Part shown: positions 1 to 11,440 of the stretch, one piece after another
Numbering within the stretch: position 1 is the first letter of the stretch
Layout: each line of letters starts with the position of its first letter
Assembly: GCF_921293095.1 (NCBI RefSeq)
Contig: NC_060254.1
Span: 62,170,069-62,234,068, forward strand
Reading direction: 5' to 3'
DNA from: Ischnura elegans
Lineage: Eukaryota > Arthropoda > Insecta > Odonata > Coenagrionidae
Length of the DNA stretch: 64,000 nucleotides
Notes under the pieces: generated by a model
What the model was told of the DNA's origin: nothing
The model's input: the letters and a program-made list of their open reading frames with translations, nothing else
The model's database searches: none
Translations under genes and position numbers: made by a program

Positions 1-324
1 GGCGCCGAGTTATAAAAAATATTGGGGGAGCCCATATCGGAGGTCTTGCCCCAGGAAGAGGTTAAATTGAAAGTGTGTCCCAGCACCGAAACACTACCAT
101 GATTCACACCACTTGATTCAGTTAACCTGCTTAACCATATAATTATTTGTTTCAACACACATTGTTGAATTTATTTTAAAAGGTAACTATCGTCAAGCAT
201 GGGAAATAAAAATCACCAATATATTTTTGTGATTTCACAAAGCATAATATAACTTACTTATTTTCTTGAATTATTGAGGGGGCTCCGCTCCCCCAAACGA
301 ATCTTTGAGGGGGCTCGGGCCCTA

Positions 325-500
325 GGGTGTCCCAAAAAAACCGAAAGTTTGAAAGTTGAGGGGGCATTTCCATTTTCCTATGCGAATGCATGAAAAAACA
401 TCCCATAAAAATTTTCAACTCAATCGGACAATATTTGACCCTGCCGAAACGCATTCAAAGTTTGAATTTTTGAGTTTTCCAAATTTCATGCAATGTTGCC
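325..500 (+). repeat. Left subterminal inverted repeat of the hAT-like element
   Basis: This 176-bp segment is the reverse complement of 3048-3223 with about one visible mismatch. It starts GGGTGTCCC with a run of A after it and ends in ATGTTGCC. Short open frames across it on both strands are by-products of the repeat and not genes. Confidence 0.9.
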
Positions 501-619
501 TAGCTCCAAGGGTCTTGGGGGATTTAAAATTAGAAACCTCTAAAAGAAAATGCTCTCTTATTATTATACTGTCACAATGCGGATACAAAAGCACTGGGAA
601 CAACAAGCAATATGAAAAA

Positions 620-2743
620 CTAGAGTTTTTTGCCATTTTTTCCATACATTTCCCTATGTCGCTTAACAACTAGTAACAGATGTTGCCTCTGAGCCTCATC
701 ATTTGTCAATTTTTTCTTGACTAGAAAAAATTTTATTAATTGAACTCCTCTCTCTGCAGTATCATTAACAACCTTAAGATGTTGAACTATAGATAGGCCC
801 TTCTGATAGTCTACGTCACTTTTCCATGTGCACGGATCTCGCAACAAAAACGTCGGTGAAATACAAATAATTTTGAAAAACTTCACAGAATTTTTCGAAG
901 TGAAGTCAGCGAGAGTCAGCTCCATAATAGGTCGATTAGGCGGAAGAGTAGCCCGAGGTGCGTCATCATTAGACCCCTCATTGTCTCTGATTGCTTCCGC
1001 AATGTCTCTTTTCTCGTCGTCAGAAACCATTTCATCGAAGAGGGCCATACAAATCAAGTTTTCGGAAAGATACCATAGATACCACAAAACTTGGCCAAAG
1101 CTGCTGCGTGGTGAGGGTCTTTCTTCCGAGCAAGGACTTTAAGTAGCTCAAGATCCATTCTCGGAGCGCTCACTGCCACTGGACAGGTGCACCAATGTTT
1201 CATAAATGCACTTGCAATGAAGGAACACAATTTGAATAAATTGTCACTGTCATGTGTCGACAAACGCAATTGCTTGCCAAACATCCACGTTTTAAAAGCG
1301 TAGAGCTCCTTATTCATCCACCGTGATTTGTCAGTTGGGACTGGGGGCGAACCACATACTTCTCTTCCTTGGGAACCACACCACCCAACCACACTATACA
1401 CAACTCCAAAAGTTCTTTGTAGTCGTCTCGAGGATGGTGGTTCTGAAATAATATGGAGCATAATTTTAAATACTAATCCTGAGGATGGACTTTAAATCAC
1501 CATGAGCATCCTGACATTTGCTATTTACGAACCTGCAGCTGAAGAATACAAAATTTGATAATTTCATCTACATTTGAAATATCCTTCAAACAGCCTCTTG
1601 TCGTTCCCGCTGCACGGTAAGCGTCTGCGAAAATCAGGAAAAGCATGCGAGTAAAAATTTAACAAATTTTTTAAAGTGACAAGTACCTTTGTCTAATTTT
1701 GGCCATTTTTTGCGCAAGGTGTCAGTAAACAACAGTACAGGATCATTGCTTGTTCCCATCAAGGAATCGAACACGGCACCAATCACTAGTTCAAAAATGT
1801 GGTGTCGGCATGCAAGGAGTAAGAGTTATTTGCCAAGTTGCTGCTGAAGAAGTGTGCAAGCTCCGTTCCATCGGCCGGCATTTTGATTAATTGCATCGAA
1901 CACCATGGCAATGACCTGACTGTCTAGTTTCTAGTTCTAGACTGTCTACTTACTTTACGGCGCTTTCCGGACCTTGTCCGCATTTCAAATTCTGTCAAAG
2001 TAACAAAATGTTATTTCTCCCTTTCTTTTGCCATATTGGTCACCCTTCCCGCACCCGGAGAAAATTACCTTCTTCCGAATCCGACGAGCTTGTGCTCTCC
2101 GCAGACATCTGTCGAACGAGGTCCACTTTCTCATCCAATATTTCCTTTTCTTTCTCATGCCGTTTTTTCCTTAAAAAAAACCTCTTCTTGAAATCTCATA
2201 CGGTTTTCTAAACGCTTACACCACTTTATATCAATACCCGCCATATATCCTTTTCGATCAGTTTTCATAGATATGTAAAACAACTTATCCTCCTCCACAG
2301 TAATTTTTGCATCCGATGTCAAACAGACGGTCGAGCACTTTGCTGAATTCCTTTCTCACGGACACTGACTTCTTACTAGTTTTATTTTTGTCTTTCCCAA
2401 GGGCACGGTAGTTCTCGTAAGCTGTCATGAGCTTCTTAATGGCTGCTCGGACCTCCTGCGTAGGAATATTAGACTTTCCCCGCACAACAAGTATTTCTTT
2501 GATTGTAATCCTTGCTGCGTCTGCCGCTGACATCGATCCTGGAGAACAGTTTAAGTTGTAAAAGAAAACTTTGAGAACTTCACGAAGCGTTGGGAGTTTA
2601 CCATTGCCGGGCAAATATTTGGACTCATTACCCACCAACCAAACACTTGTCGCACTTCGCATAACCGGCGTACCCTTCAACTTCACGCTCATTCTGGCCA
2701 CCGCCGAACAGCCTCGACCTCGGAACACACGACAATACCTCAC
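620..2743 (-). pseudogene. Degraded transposase-like gene of a family expanded in arthropod genomes
   Basis: Read on the minus strand, successive frames match one familiar transposase-like protein. An N-terminal block (2743-2285) contains GTPVMRSATSVWLVG and LPTLREVLKVFFY. A middle block (about 1900-1690) contains GRWNGACTLLQ, ACRHHIFEL and GAVFDSLMG. C-terminal blocks (1461-1054 and 1087-620) contain KSRWMNKELYAFK, MALFDEMVSDDEKR and NDTAERGVQLI. The frame is broken several times: a shift near 2290 (the frame after it continues as DAKITVEEDKLFYI), an in-frame stop at 1826-1828, and a shift near 1075. A possible splice donor (GAAGAAGGTAA, minus strand, near 2075) suggests an intron may explain one gap, but not the stop. 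The family is recognised from memory of arthropod repeat proteins; its transposase superfamily is inferred from the element ends. Confidence 0.7.
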
Positions 2744-3047
2744 GTTCTCAGTTAGTGCACAACACTAAACTCCACGAGTGACTGATAGACTAAGCCGGGA
2801 TACTTTTAACATAAACAGAGCGATGTTCCGAAAGCGCATAACTAAAATCTCAACGCGACACTGCGGGGCAATATGCACTCGACTGGCGCCTGGCGGCCGC
2901 AACGGTGAGCGGGATTTGTGAACACACCGAGTTGTGGCTATGAAGCTCATTTTGACTCAAGTGTTGCTGTCAACGACTAAAGAGCTAGAGGAGATGGTTT
3001 GAACTTAAAATTGGTTGTTTTTTAACACTCGAGCCTCCTGCAGGGTA

Positions 3048-3223
3048 GGCAACATTGCATGAAATTTGAAAAACTCAAAAATTCAAACTTTGAATGCGTT
3101 TCGGCAGGGTCAAATATTGTCCGATTGAGTTGAAAATTTTTATGGGATGTTTTTTCATGCATTCGCATAGGAAAATGGAAATGCCCCCTCAACTTTCAAA
3201 CTTTCGGTTTTTTTGGGACACCC
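3048..3223 (-). repeat. Right subterminal inverted repeat of the hAT-like element
   Basis: Near-perfect reverse complement of 325-500. The near identity contrasts with the broken transposase between the repeats, so either the copy is young or it was mobilised in trans after the gene decayed. Confidence 0.9.
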
Positions 3224-3263
3224 TACTCGGGCCCCCTCAGGCCCCATGGAGTCGGCGCCACTG

Positions 3264-4060
3264 ACCGTTCATGGCATGGAACTAATAGCTATTATGGAAT
3301 TTGTAACAAAAAACTAAGTATTGGTACGAGTACATCTACGTCAGACCAAATAAAATCAAATCATTACATTATTTCCTTCATTTCACCCTCATAAGTCCAG
3401 ACATACATAAGAAAAACTGCTTAGAAACACAACACTATTAAGGATATGAAACATAGCTATTATCGAAGTAGTGACCGGATAGTTAACAATGGTACGATTA
3501 CATCTACGGCAAAATATACAAAAACTAAGCTTTACCATATATCCTTCCTATCATCTCCTTGAGTAAACAAACTACATTTACTCGTTCAAAACACCACCAT
3601 TTCATGATTCACCGCAATAAAAAAATAACAATTACTTCCCTATTTCAACCACAAAAATTAAGACAGAAATGCGACAACCCAACGCTGTTTTTTCCCAATG
3701 TTTTACACACAGCACTGGCCCCGAGCACTTTGCGGGGGGAGAATCGTTTCACAAAAGGGCAGTCCCCAGAAAATTATGATCTCGCCATTCTTCCACCGGA
3801 AAGCGAAGCAAAAACGCCATCGCCTTGCGCGGCAAGCAAAACACATTAATTCCCGCCACAATCCTCTCTTTCTTGCGGTCGTCGGCTCTTTTCCGAAAAC
3901 CATAGCGCCTTCACGTCCCGGTCGTTCGGCGCGATAAGCCCGCCCCCCACGCAGCCGAAACGTGTGCGAAAGCGTTCTGAGGACGACCACCCATCGCGCA
4001 AATCAAATGGCACGCTCTGATTGCATTGCAGCAATGGAAAAAGAAGTAGTTGAGTGTCTA
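3264..4060. other. Intergenic, nothing recognised
   Basis: AT-rich to about 3660, then more GC-rich. Open frames on both strands at 3700-3990 overlap each other and show no family resemblance. I see no RNA gene or repeat boundary. Confidence 0.5.
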
Positions 4061-4063
4061 ACA

Positions 4064-4468
4064 AGGGAAGTCCTTCACGTGTCACCACCAGACCTCTTTC
4101 AAATTTTTCTAGGTGTTAGGAAATGGATACCCATGAGGTATTCTTTTGTTTCGGCCGCCAACGCGCAATACTTTACGACAGTGGCGTAGCCAGGAATTTC
4201 GTTCGGGGGCGGGGAGTCCAAAACCAGGGGGAAAATTTTTGAAAAACAGGGTACTAAGTAGAGGGTTTTAAATTAATCTCAATACTTTTCATAATCGAAA
4301 AAACTTCATTTGCTAAAGAAATATTATGTAAATTCATAATTTTTCAATATTTTATTTTCTTTTATAAGGGAAAAATAATTGCATTTTTATAATCCGGGCA
4401 TCCTGGACCCCCCCCCTGGCTACGCCACTACTTTTCCAGATATTTGCGACGGAAAGTACCAATAAACT
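4064..4468 (+). repeat. Left member of a diverged inverted repeat pair, interrupted by a MITE
   Basis: With the insertion at 4179-4438 removed, this segment aligns to the reverse complement of 4575-4720. Shared landmarks are GGAAGTCC, TTTGTTTC.GCCGCCAACGC, ACTTTACGA and ATATTTGCGACGGAAAGTA. Both arms can be read as short open frames, but I recognise no protein. The pair may be an old foldback element or two oppositely oriented repeat copies. Confidence 0.7.
4179..4430 (+). mobile_element. hAT-type MITE, 252 bp
   Basis: The ends are CAGTGGCGTAGCCAGG and CCTGGCTACGCCACTA, inverted relative to each other. They are flanked by CTTTACGA (4171-4178) and CTTTTCCA (4431-4438), which match at 6 of 8 bases as an aged 8-bp target duplication. 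There is no coding sequence, and a poly-C tract sits next to the right end. The homologous arm at 4575-4720 lacks the element and shows the empty site. A second copy of the same family is at 40744-41007. Confidence 0.9.
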
Positions 4469-4574
4469 CCTAAAGTCACGCAACCCGAAGCGCGCTAACC
4501 TTACGCTCCGTTGATAGAGTGAAAAGAACTACCAGCGTACTGTTGTGATGCGGGGTGCATTATAGGCGTAGGCG

Positions 4575-4720
4575 TTTTCCTGTTACTTTCCGTCGCAAAT
4601 ATATCGTAAAGTTAGAGCGTTGGCGGCTGAAACAAATACTTAACTTCGAGGCTATGTATTTCCTTCCACCAAGCAAAATTTGAATGAGATCTTGGTGATA
4701 ACACTCAAGGGACTTCCTTT
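4575..4720 (-). repeat. Right member of the inverted pair, empty-site copy
   Basis: Reverse complement of 4064-4468 without the MITE. It preserves the uninterrupted sequence ACTTTACGATATATTTGCG across the insertion point. Confidence 0.7.
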
Positions 4721-4868
4721 GTGATTCCACTGGAACGGTTACCATATCTACGTATGTAACAATACAGAATATACTAATTTATAAACTATTGTTCAGCTCC
4801 TTCCTAGTATGACATATTTCGATCCTGCCGCATGAATGGCGATGAAATTGAAACAAATTCCCATGAGA

Positions 4869-4970
4869 AAAAATTCCCCTGGCCCGGGAATTGAACCACG
4901 GACCTTTGGCTCCAAATGTGGATGGAAGCCAAAGGTCTGTGGTTCCACTCCCGGTCCAGGGGAATTTTTC
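4869..4970. repeat. Hairpin made from an inverted pair of tRNA-like SINE fragments
   Basis: 4869-4913 is the reverse complement of 4924-4970 with a few mismatches and a spacer of about 10 bases. The minus-strand reading of the left arm contains GGTTCAATTCCCGGGCC, a B-box-like tRNA T-arm; the right arm has GGTTCCACTCCCGGTCC on the plus strand. It looks like two 3' halves of a tRNA-derived SINE joined head to head. Confidence 0.65.
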
Positions 4971-5994
4971 CTCGCGGCAATTTATGTGAATCCCCTCAAG
5001 TAGTTTATTCAACACTTGTACTAACACATAAGTAAAGAGCTAGAGAACGAAAAATAAATAATGTCAGCGGTATGCCCTCATTCGTAGATCTAAAAAGAAC
5101 TTCATCCGAGTGTTACCCTGCAAACTGTTTCGATGGTATTTAACTGAATACTGACGTTAGGAGTCAGTTCCCCAAAAGCCAATAATGCATAACCAGCAAA
5201 TTGTTATCCCCCAAATATACCTAAGCAGAAGAATCAAGTATGCTCCTTCGTGTTTGACTTCTAGTACTGATCCCTAAAGACTGCACAATATCACCGTAAC
5301 CCCTCATCAGCTGATCTACTAAGGGGATCGGGTCCTAGACCCTTCTTATCAATTCTGACGGATACAGCGAGCGATTAAGGATACTGTACGGAAAAGTCCG
5401 AAACTCTGCCCCTTAACGCACGGGAACAGGTGGATCCATCACAAATTAGGGCTGCTATCATAAAATATAGATTGCATTGAAGATCAGTTACATCGATTGA
5501 AGCGATGGACAAAAGCCATTCGAAGTTATTGCATTAATAGCATCATAATTCTCAACCACATCGTAAAGCAAAACATATACGAAAATTGAGAACTAAACAA
5601 TCCGCTCAAAATTACATGAAAGGAACGCCTAGAGGATGTGAAAAAATATTAGTACCAATCAAATATGACAGTCATTTTTTCATCGAGAAAAGCGGACATG
5701 ATTAAAATCAAACTTTCTTCAGGCAAAAAGAAAAGTGTGGACAAACACTCATGAATCATAAGCACTTTTAAAGGCAGTATCTTTAGTCTATAAATGTGAG
5801 CTGTTAACTTCATATTGATACTATAGTCTTCCTTTGTTCAAGCATAAGCTCATAGTTATAAATTTATAGTTAATAAACATAAGTTAGTAATTGACGTGGT
5901 CACTTATCTCACCCTGTAAAAATTAGTTTTCGTAGTCCTTTGAAAGTTTTTCAGTGCATTAGGGGAAGTCTACATGCAAGAGAAACGACAACTG
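4971..5994. other. Intergenic AT-rich DNA
   Basis: No open frame of interest, no tRNA-like box and no obvious repeat boundary were seen. Confidence 0.5.
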
Positions 5995-6196
5995 CCGGCC
6001 TCGGTGGCGGCGGGGTAACGTCCTCGCCTGCCAAACAAGAGGTTGCGGGTTCGAGTCCCGCCGGGGTAGATTTCCCCTGTCCAGGGCATGGTTGTTCGTG
6101 TAAGTTTAATTGTTAAAGTTGAAAACCCCGATATAAAATGGCCAATATAAGCTGTATTCGGTGGTTTGGGAATAAAATAAAAAAATAAAAAAAAAA
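5995..6196 (+). mobile_element. tRNA-derived SINE
   Basis: The head (about 5997-6070) is tRNA-like. An A-box-like TGGCGGCGGGGTAAC is followed by the B box GGGTTCGAGTCCCGCC and an acceptor-like return. A short unrelated body follows (CCCTGTCCAGGGCATGG...), and the tail is A-rich with AATAAA-type units (6170-6196). It carries internal Pol III promoter boxes but no protein. A diverged relative lies at 20908-21090. No clear target duplication was found. Confidence 0.8.
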
Positions 6197-6199
6197 CTT

Positions 6200-9100
6200 C
6201 ATCGCAGCTAACCCGGAAACCGTGGAGAGAACAATCTAGCCCTCCGAAAGTCTCAAGCAGATATTTACGACAGGAGATCTTGCACTAGCATAAAAATGCC
6301 TAAAGTTTACCTTATGTTTCTCACAGTAACTTGAAGTGCACGGTAAATATTAGTTCAATAATTCAAGTATAATGTAAATATATAAATTCACATAAACTAT
6401 GCGTTTAACTCGTACTTCACCGTAATTTTAAATGCCGACAAAAATAATTTTAGCATCGTAACCCATTTGATCACACATGAGAATGAATGAATAATACCCC
6501 CCGTAAAAATAAATTTTATCGTGCGATATGCTTCATAACAAATTTTACACATCCTGCGATTACGGAGATACGTTCAAAATGATGGGAAAAAGCAATCTGA
6601 GAAGGGGCGAGGGAGAAAATGTAGGGTGATGGTCGGATGGAAAGATTTGGAGGGAGGGTGATGGAGTTGGCTGGTTTAGGCCGGATTCACTCAGCAGAAG
6701 TTTATCCCAAACGTCTTCCCTTGCGTAGCTCCTTGCTCGGAAAACGCTCACCTTCGAGAGAAAACTCGGTGCTTATCCGGGGTGAAATCCGCAGCCATAT
6801 TCATTTCAAATCGAAGGATGCAATCTCATCATCAACAGAAAATTCACCACGTGACCCAGGAAATACAGAAAACAAAAGAGAAAACACTTGCCAATATAGA
6901 TAGTGACAACATCATTTAGAATTTAGGGATTATTGGATTAAAATTCACATCTGGCAGACTTATCATTGGAATATGTTACGTATTGATAACAATTCCTATC
7001 ACCTCTTCAATTCAACAACTTATTTAGTAGGTGAACCACGATATTATATTCGCATAAACCCAAGAGCTGCTACAAGGGTGGAGGCCTGCATGTAAGTGAT
7101 TTAAAAATTTAAAGTGTAAGTTGTATCACTTTTCATAGCGATCATTTACCACCAATAACAATCTATAAAATGGTGTGGACCAATCTCTTTTCGGAAACGC
7201 AACAATATAGGTAAACGATAATAAACAATGAGATGAAGAGTTATATAGAGATCACGACAAAACAACTTCGCACCGAGTAGCCACAACGCCAAGGAAAACG
7301 CAAGGGATAGGGCAAGAAAAGGACCGCCCCGCCTCAAGAAGGCTTTGGAACAGGGACTAAGTGGGATCTTGCGATAACGGGAGGGTGTAAGATGAAAATC
7401 CAACGGGGATAGGGGAGAAAACGGAGGCATAAAAGGATGGCATATTGATATTTTTTTACATGGGCGCCCGGATGTATGCCGGAGGCGGGAAGAGTAAAAA
7501 AGATAGGGAGCAAAGCCGAACCCATCGCGGCAGCGTGGGAGCTTATCGTGAGACAGCAGTCATGCAGACGGCGTTATAAACAACCCCGAACACACGCGAA
7601 ACCCGCCTTCTGAACGCCTCGCCGTTCAATTACTTTCCGTCGCGTACGAAAAATGGAGGCGTGGGGTATACGTGAGGGTAGCGCCCCCTTCATTCCTGAC
7701 GCCATTCCATGTCATTACAACGGGAGTCGAGGGTGTATCCCTCAAAGCATTCACGCTCGCCGTCAAAGTCCGATACGTATCTGAACGACGCTGGATATCG
7801 CTTCCAGAAATAACGACAGGAAATCACGGAGGGACAGGAAACTTGTCGGATTATGGCTAAGCGACGATTAAAAAAGAGAAGAAAGGGCGCGGTGAAAGAG
7901 TGAAGTCAGGCTGAAGGAGATGTAGCCAATATCGTCATTAAACTTATAGCACGCTATAACTTAAACACTCATTGAAGCAGAACATGTCGGCATCAAAGAC
8001 AAAGCAGGTATACAAATTCTGTAACCCTCATTCTAGGTACTACGGAGGTAACAAGACGGTCCTAAATTACATTATTATTCCTTAAGACGGTACACAAATT
8101 AAATGATTCAGATTGTATTTTTCAGTGTTTATACTCAAATTTAATCTTATTTTAAGGTTTATCGCACATGGAAACATAAAATATGGACCTCTTTGGTAAC
8201 TTAGTATTTTACTGCAAGGTAATAAGCCGAGTACATCATTTACCTTACCTTGGCAGCGAAAAGTTGCAATATTCTTGGTACCTGAGGCTATGATGTGGCC
8301 AAATCACACGCATTATATGAAACTAGTGACATCGGATAATGTTCACAGGCTTCACGTTAAATTATTCCAATTATGAGGTAGTAAATAAATTTGAGGTGGT
8401 CATTAATCATGTGGATAAAGAGGCTCCCTCAATGGATCATTTAACCCAAACAAGAAGCATTTTTTATGTTACAATCAAGTGCCACAAAGAAAATAAATTT
8501 AAATACACATCCATCAAACAAAAATTTATTAGTGTGGATAAGTTTACTTACACCCAGTAACAGCACTGCAATTCTAATACGAAAATGAAATGCATACTGA
8601 CATGAAAATTCATTGCTAGAGCAAAATTGTCGTACATACGTGTCCTAATGAGGATCTTTATCCGAAAAATAGCCTTTCTTCGGATAAGGTAACAAGTGAT
8701 GTCAGCCACTACGATCAATTTACCCAAAATACTATAAGCTTTTTAGCAAAACCCAAATTTTAACTGAAAATCAAACACTAGCGTAAACGCGAATTTAAGA
8801 GAGCGTATAAACGCACAATTTGTATGGTACCTTCGCACTTTAAGGCGGCCTCCCCTTCAAAACGACCAGTGTTTTAAAGTTTTCGACGCCTTCAACCTTC
8901 CAGGAGACCCAGCACATTTCAATGGCCCTAAGACGGCAAGTAATACCTCATCTCTGCCATCAGTCAAGCCCGGGTGGTCGATAACCTGGCCATTTTACTC
9001 GGAAAATTTCTCTTCGGCACGGGGCCTCCTGGCATCAGAGTTGATGAAACTCTCTAGCGCGTCGTCAAAAAGAGAGCGAGAACGTAGTAGTCATCCATCT

Positions 9101-9255
9101 GAGAAGACTCCGTTGTGAATAGGGAAAATTCAACACTGTCGTGCATGAACTTCAGTGCCGAAACCATTTTTCGGCTTTTACACTTTGAAATCATATAAAA
9201 GCGTTCAATTTTCACACAATTTCTTCCAATATTAGTTTGCAGATACGCACACAGG
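6200..9255. other. Intergenic, no gene recognised
   Basis: About 3 kb without a supported gene. A short G/A-rich patch occurs at 6590-6665, and 7260-7920 is less AT-rich than its surroundings. Small open frames there (such as 7672-7860) show no family features. Confidence 0.5.
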
Positions 9256-9268
9256 TCACAATAAGAAA

Positions 9269-9722
9269 TCGAGGGATCCGGGTTCGAATCCCGGTCAAGG
9301 CGAATGATTTTTTCTCTGTGGATTTTTCGCACAATTGTGCATTGCGGGTGACTCCCGTAAAAGTTATCACCGTGGCTAGTCCCGGTATGCTTAAATTCGT
9401 CAAAGAGAGAACACCTATATGTGTTCAAAGTTCGGACTTTACTCTCCGGCTGTGGCGCCGTGCGCACGATTTGGACTGCTCGTCGCATAATATGCTCAGC
9501 AGTCCATACCACCTTGTCCGGTATAGTCCACAAATTTCCACAGGGAAGAATGACGCCTCGGTAGCTTAACTGGCTAAAGCACTCGGCCGGAAATCGAGGG
9601 ATCCGGGTTCGAATCCCGGTCAAGGCGAATGATTTTTTCTCTGTGGATTTTTCGCACAATTGTGCATTGCGGGTGACTCCCGTAAAAGTTATCACCGTGG
9701 CTAGTCCCGGTATGCTTAAATT
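9269..9722 (+). mobile_element. tRNA-derived SINE inserted as a partial dimer
   Basis: A 130-bp segment is repeated directly at 9269-9398 and 9589-9722. The second unit has a complete tRNA-like head at 9555-9628: it starts GCCTCGG, has A box TAGCTTAACTGG and B box GGTTCGAATCC, and ends CAAGGCGA. The first unit starts inside the head. The whole block is bracketed by a perfect 12-bp direct repeat, CACAATAAGAAA, at 9257-9268 and 9723-9734. It therefore inserted in one event as a 5'-truncated dimer. Open frames crossing it are by-products. Confidence 0.85.
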
Positions 9723-9734
9723 CACAATAAGAAA

Positions 9735-11029
9735 GCTTGAACCGAAAATAATATTTGCGCATACACAATAATTACAATACCTGCGTCAAAGGCTGAGGTA
9801 TTCAAATCGCTCGTATTACCAAATGACCTGCAGTCGTATGAAATTCATGGCACTGACCTTTTAAAATGATTTCAGACCATTATATTAGTATGCAAAAGGT
9901 TAACTGGGATGATTTAAATTCGACTCTCACTTAACAATGATGCGAAATATATCCTCGAAAGATGAAAATTATGTAATACGTACACGATTATAAGTAAATT
10001 ATGCTATTTTAATTCCCCTAATTAATAAATCACTTTGGAGTACTTATTATTCACCTTTAAACGTCTATTCTTAATCTTGTGGTTATAATTGGTTTTCTAA
10101 AAACTTCTCTCACGGATAAACATCAAGATATAAACTTTCATTCCAAACCACTATCAAGTCCTTTAAGCGTAGTCAAAGTTAAGAGCAGCTTATTAAAATA
10201 TTTAGACAAAAACTAGAAACCAAATAAGTCGTATGCATCACAGTAATGATCACATTTTTTAAGCATTTAAAAAACATTAACCAAATAGATAGGTGCAACT
10301 ACTTTTTACCGCCCTAACGGCCTTGAAAGTGTTTTTTTTTTCGTGAGGAGGATTGCTGGAAAAAAAGTATATTTCTCAGTACACTAAAATGATGCTGAAA
10401 CCAGTTTTTAACACATAAAAATTATAAAGTTGGGACTGAGATTTCCAAGATTCCTAACTAAATGTAGGTAGCTTAAAAAAGTTTGAAACGACTACGCATA
10501 GCCAGCTGATGGGTGTAAAAAATCCTTTCATTTAACCCTTAGCATACGTAAGTACCATTATTTTTTGCTTTCCCATCACAATACAGCACAATTATTAAGC
10601 CTCTCCTCTATAATTCAATCATAAGGTCAAAATAACGATGTACACCAATAAAATTATTAAAGACGAGATGATCACATACCACGGAGCAATCGTTGCAAAA
10701 GTAATACATTTAAAATGACAAGATGGCGGCAGGGAAAAGATTTATTTTCCTCACGCTACCAAGCACGGAAAATCGGCAATTTAAATGACCCAACACCCCG
10801 CGAGGTGACGCCGACGAGGTCGAAAGGGCCAACGACAGAAAACACGGTATAAAACAAGAACAAACAAGAACACCACGAAAGACCAGCGAAAGGATACAGG
10901 GCCTGTGCGAATAATAAATAATAATTTTCTTTTAAAAAATCCCGCGGATAAAATAGCCTTCGACACACTTCACCTCGCGAGAATTTCGCGTGAGCTCGCA
11001 TCGGAGTAGAGTGATGAAAACAGAGGACA
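9735..11029. other. Intergenic AT-rich DNA
   Basis: No gene or bounded repeat was seen. Overlapping minus-strand frames at 10756-11001 have no recognisable domain. Confidence 0.5.
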
Positions 11030-11440
11030 GCAGCCGGACGCCCTCGCTACACCTCGCGCAGGGAGAAGAAAGCAGCGGAGGCGAAATATAGAAGGTATAC
11101 CCTGAGAGAGAGGGGAAAAACAGCCGAGGTGAAAGGGGGGATGGACAACAAAATGGGAATATAAAGAGGCGAGCTGGCCCCGACAGAGTGGATGATGAGC
11201 GCGGAGAGAGAGAGAGACCGAGCCGGGGGGATGGGGTAGGAGGTCATCCCAGAAGGGGGAGGGGTAAACGAGGTGACCAGGAGAAAGGAGGGGAGAGGAT
11301 TTGTCTCGGGCCCATTTTTTTTCAATTTCTTATTTTTCGTCGCAGAGAATGGCGGAGGGGATGGCCACACGAGGCCCCCGAGGGGAAAGCGGGATGTGGC
11401 CTAAGAGGATGAAAAAAACCTGGATGGTAAAAGGTGGCGG
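11030..11440 (+). other. Purine-rich island
   Basis: The plus strand is strongly enriched in G and A, with GA repeats near 11205-11216 and many GGGG runs. Long open frames here reflect low stop-codon density and not a gene. Similar islands occur at 12630-13020, 18470-18790, 19680-20110 and 44740-45080, all with the purine strand on plus. Confidence 0.6.

Larger units (their letters stand above)
1..3263 (-). mobile_element. hAT-like DNA transposon, left end cut by the window
   Basis: The right end reads ...GGCGCCACTG at 3254-3263, and the window opens with GGCGCCGAG, the same terminal sequence in inverse orientation lacking its first four bases (CAGT). Termini of the form CAGTGGCG are typical of hAT elements. 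Inside lie long subterminal inverted repeats (325-500 and 3048-3223) and a degraded transposase-like gene on the minus strand. The left subterminal region (about 24-324) is longer and differs from the right, so one end has gained or lost sequence. The 8-bp target duplication cannot be checked because the left flank is outside the window. The superfamily call rests on the termini. Confidence 0.7.

Noticed and set aside
356-673. Open frames on both strands at the left repeat of the first transposon
   Set aside because: They lie in a non-coding inverted repeat that occurs again, inverted, at 3048-3223; no protein family resemblance.
9555-9628. A tRNA gene
   Set aside because: The tRNA-like folding boxes are present, but the sequence continues into a repeated SINE body bounded by a target duplication, so it is a SINE head.
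9054-9725. A 223-residue minus-strand frame
   Set aside because: It runs across the SINE dimer, and its repeated peptide simply reflects the duplicated SINE body.
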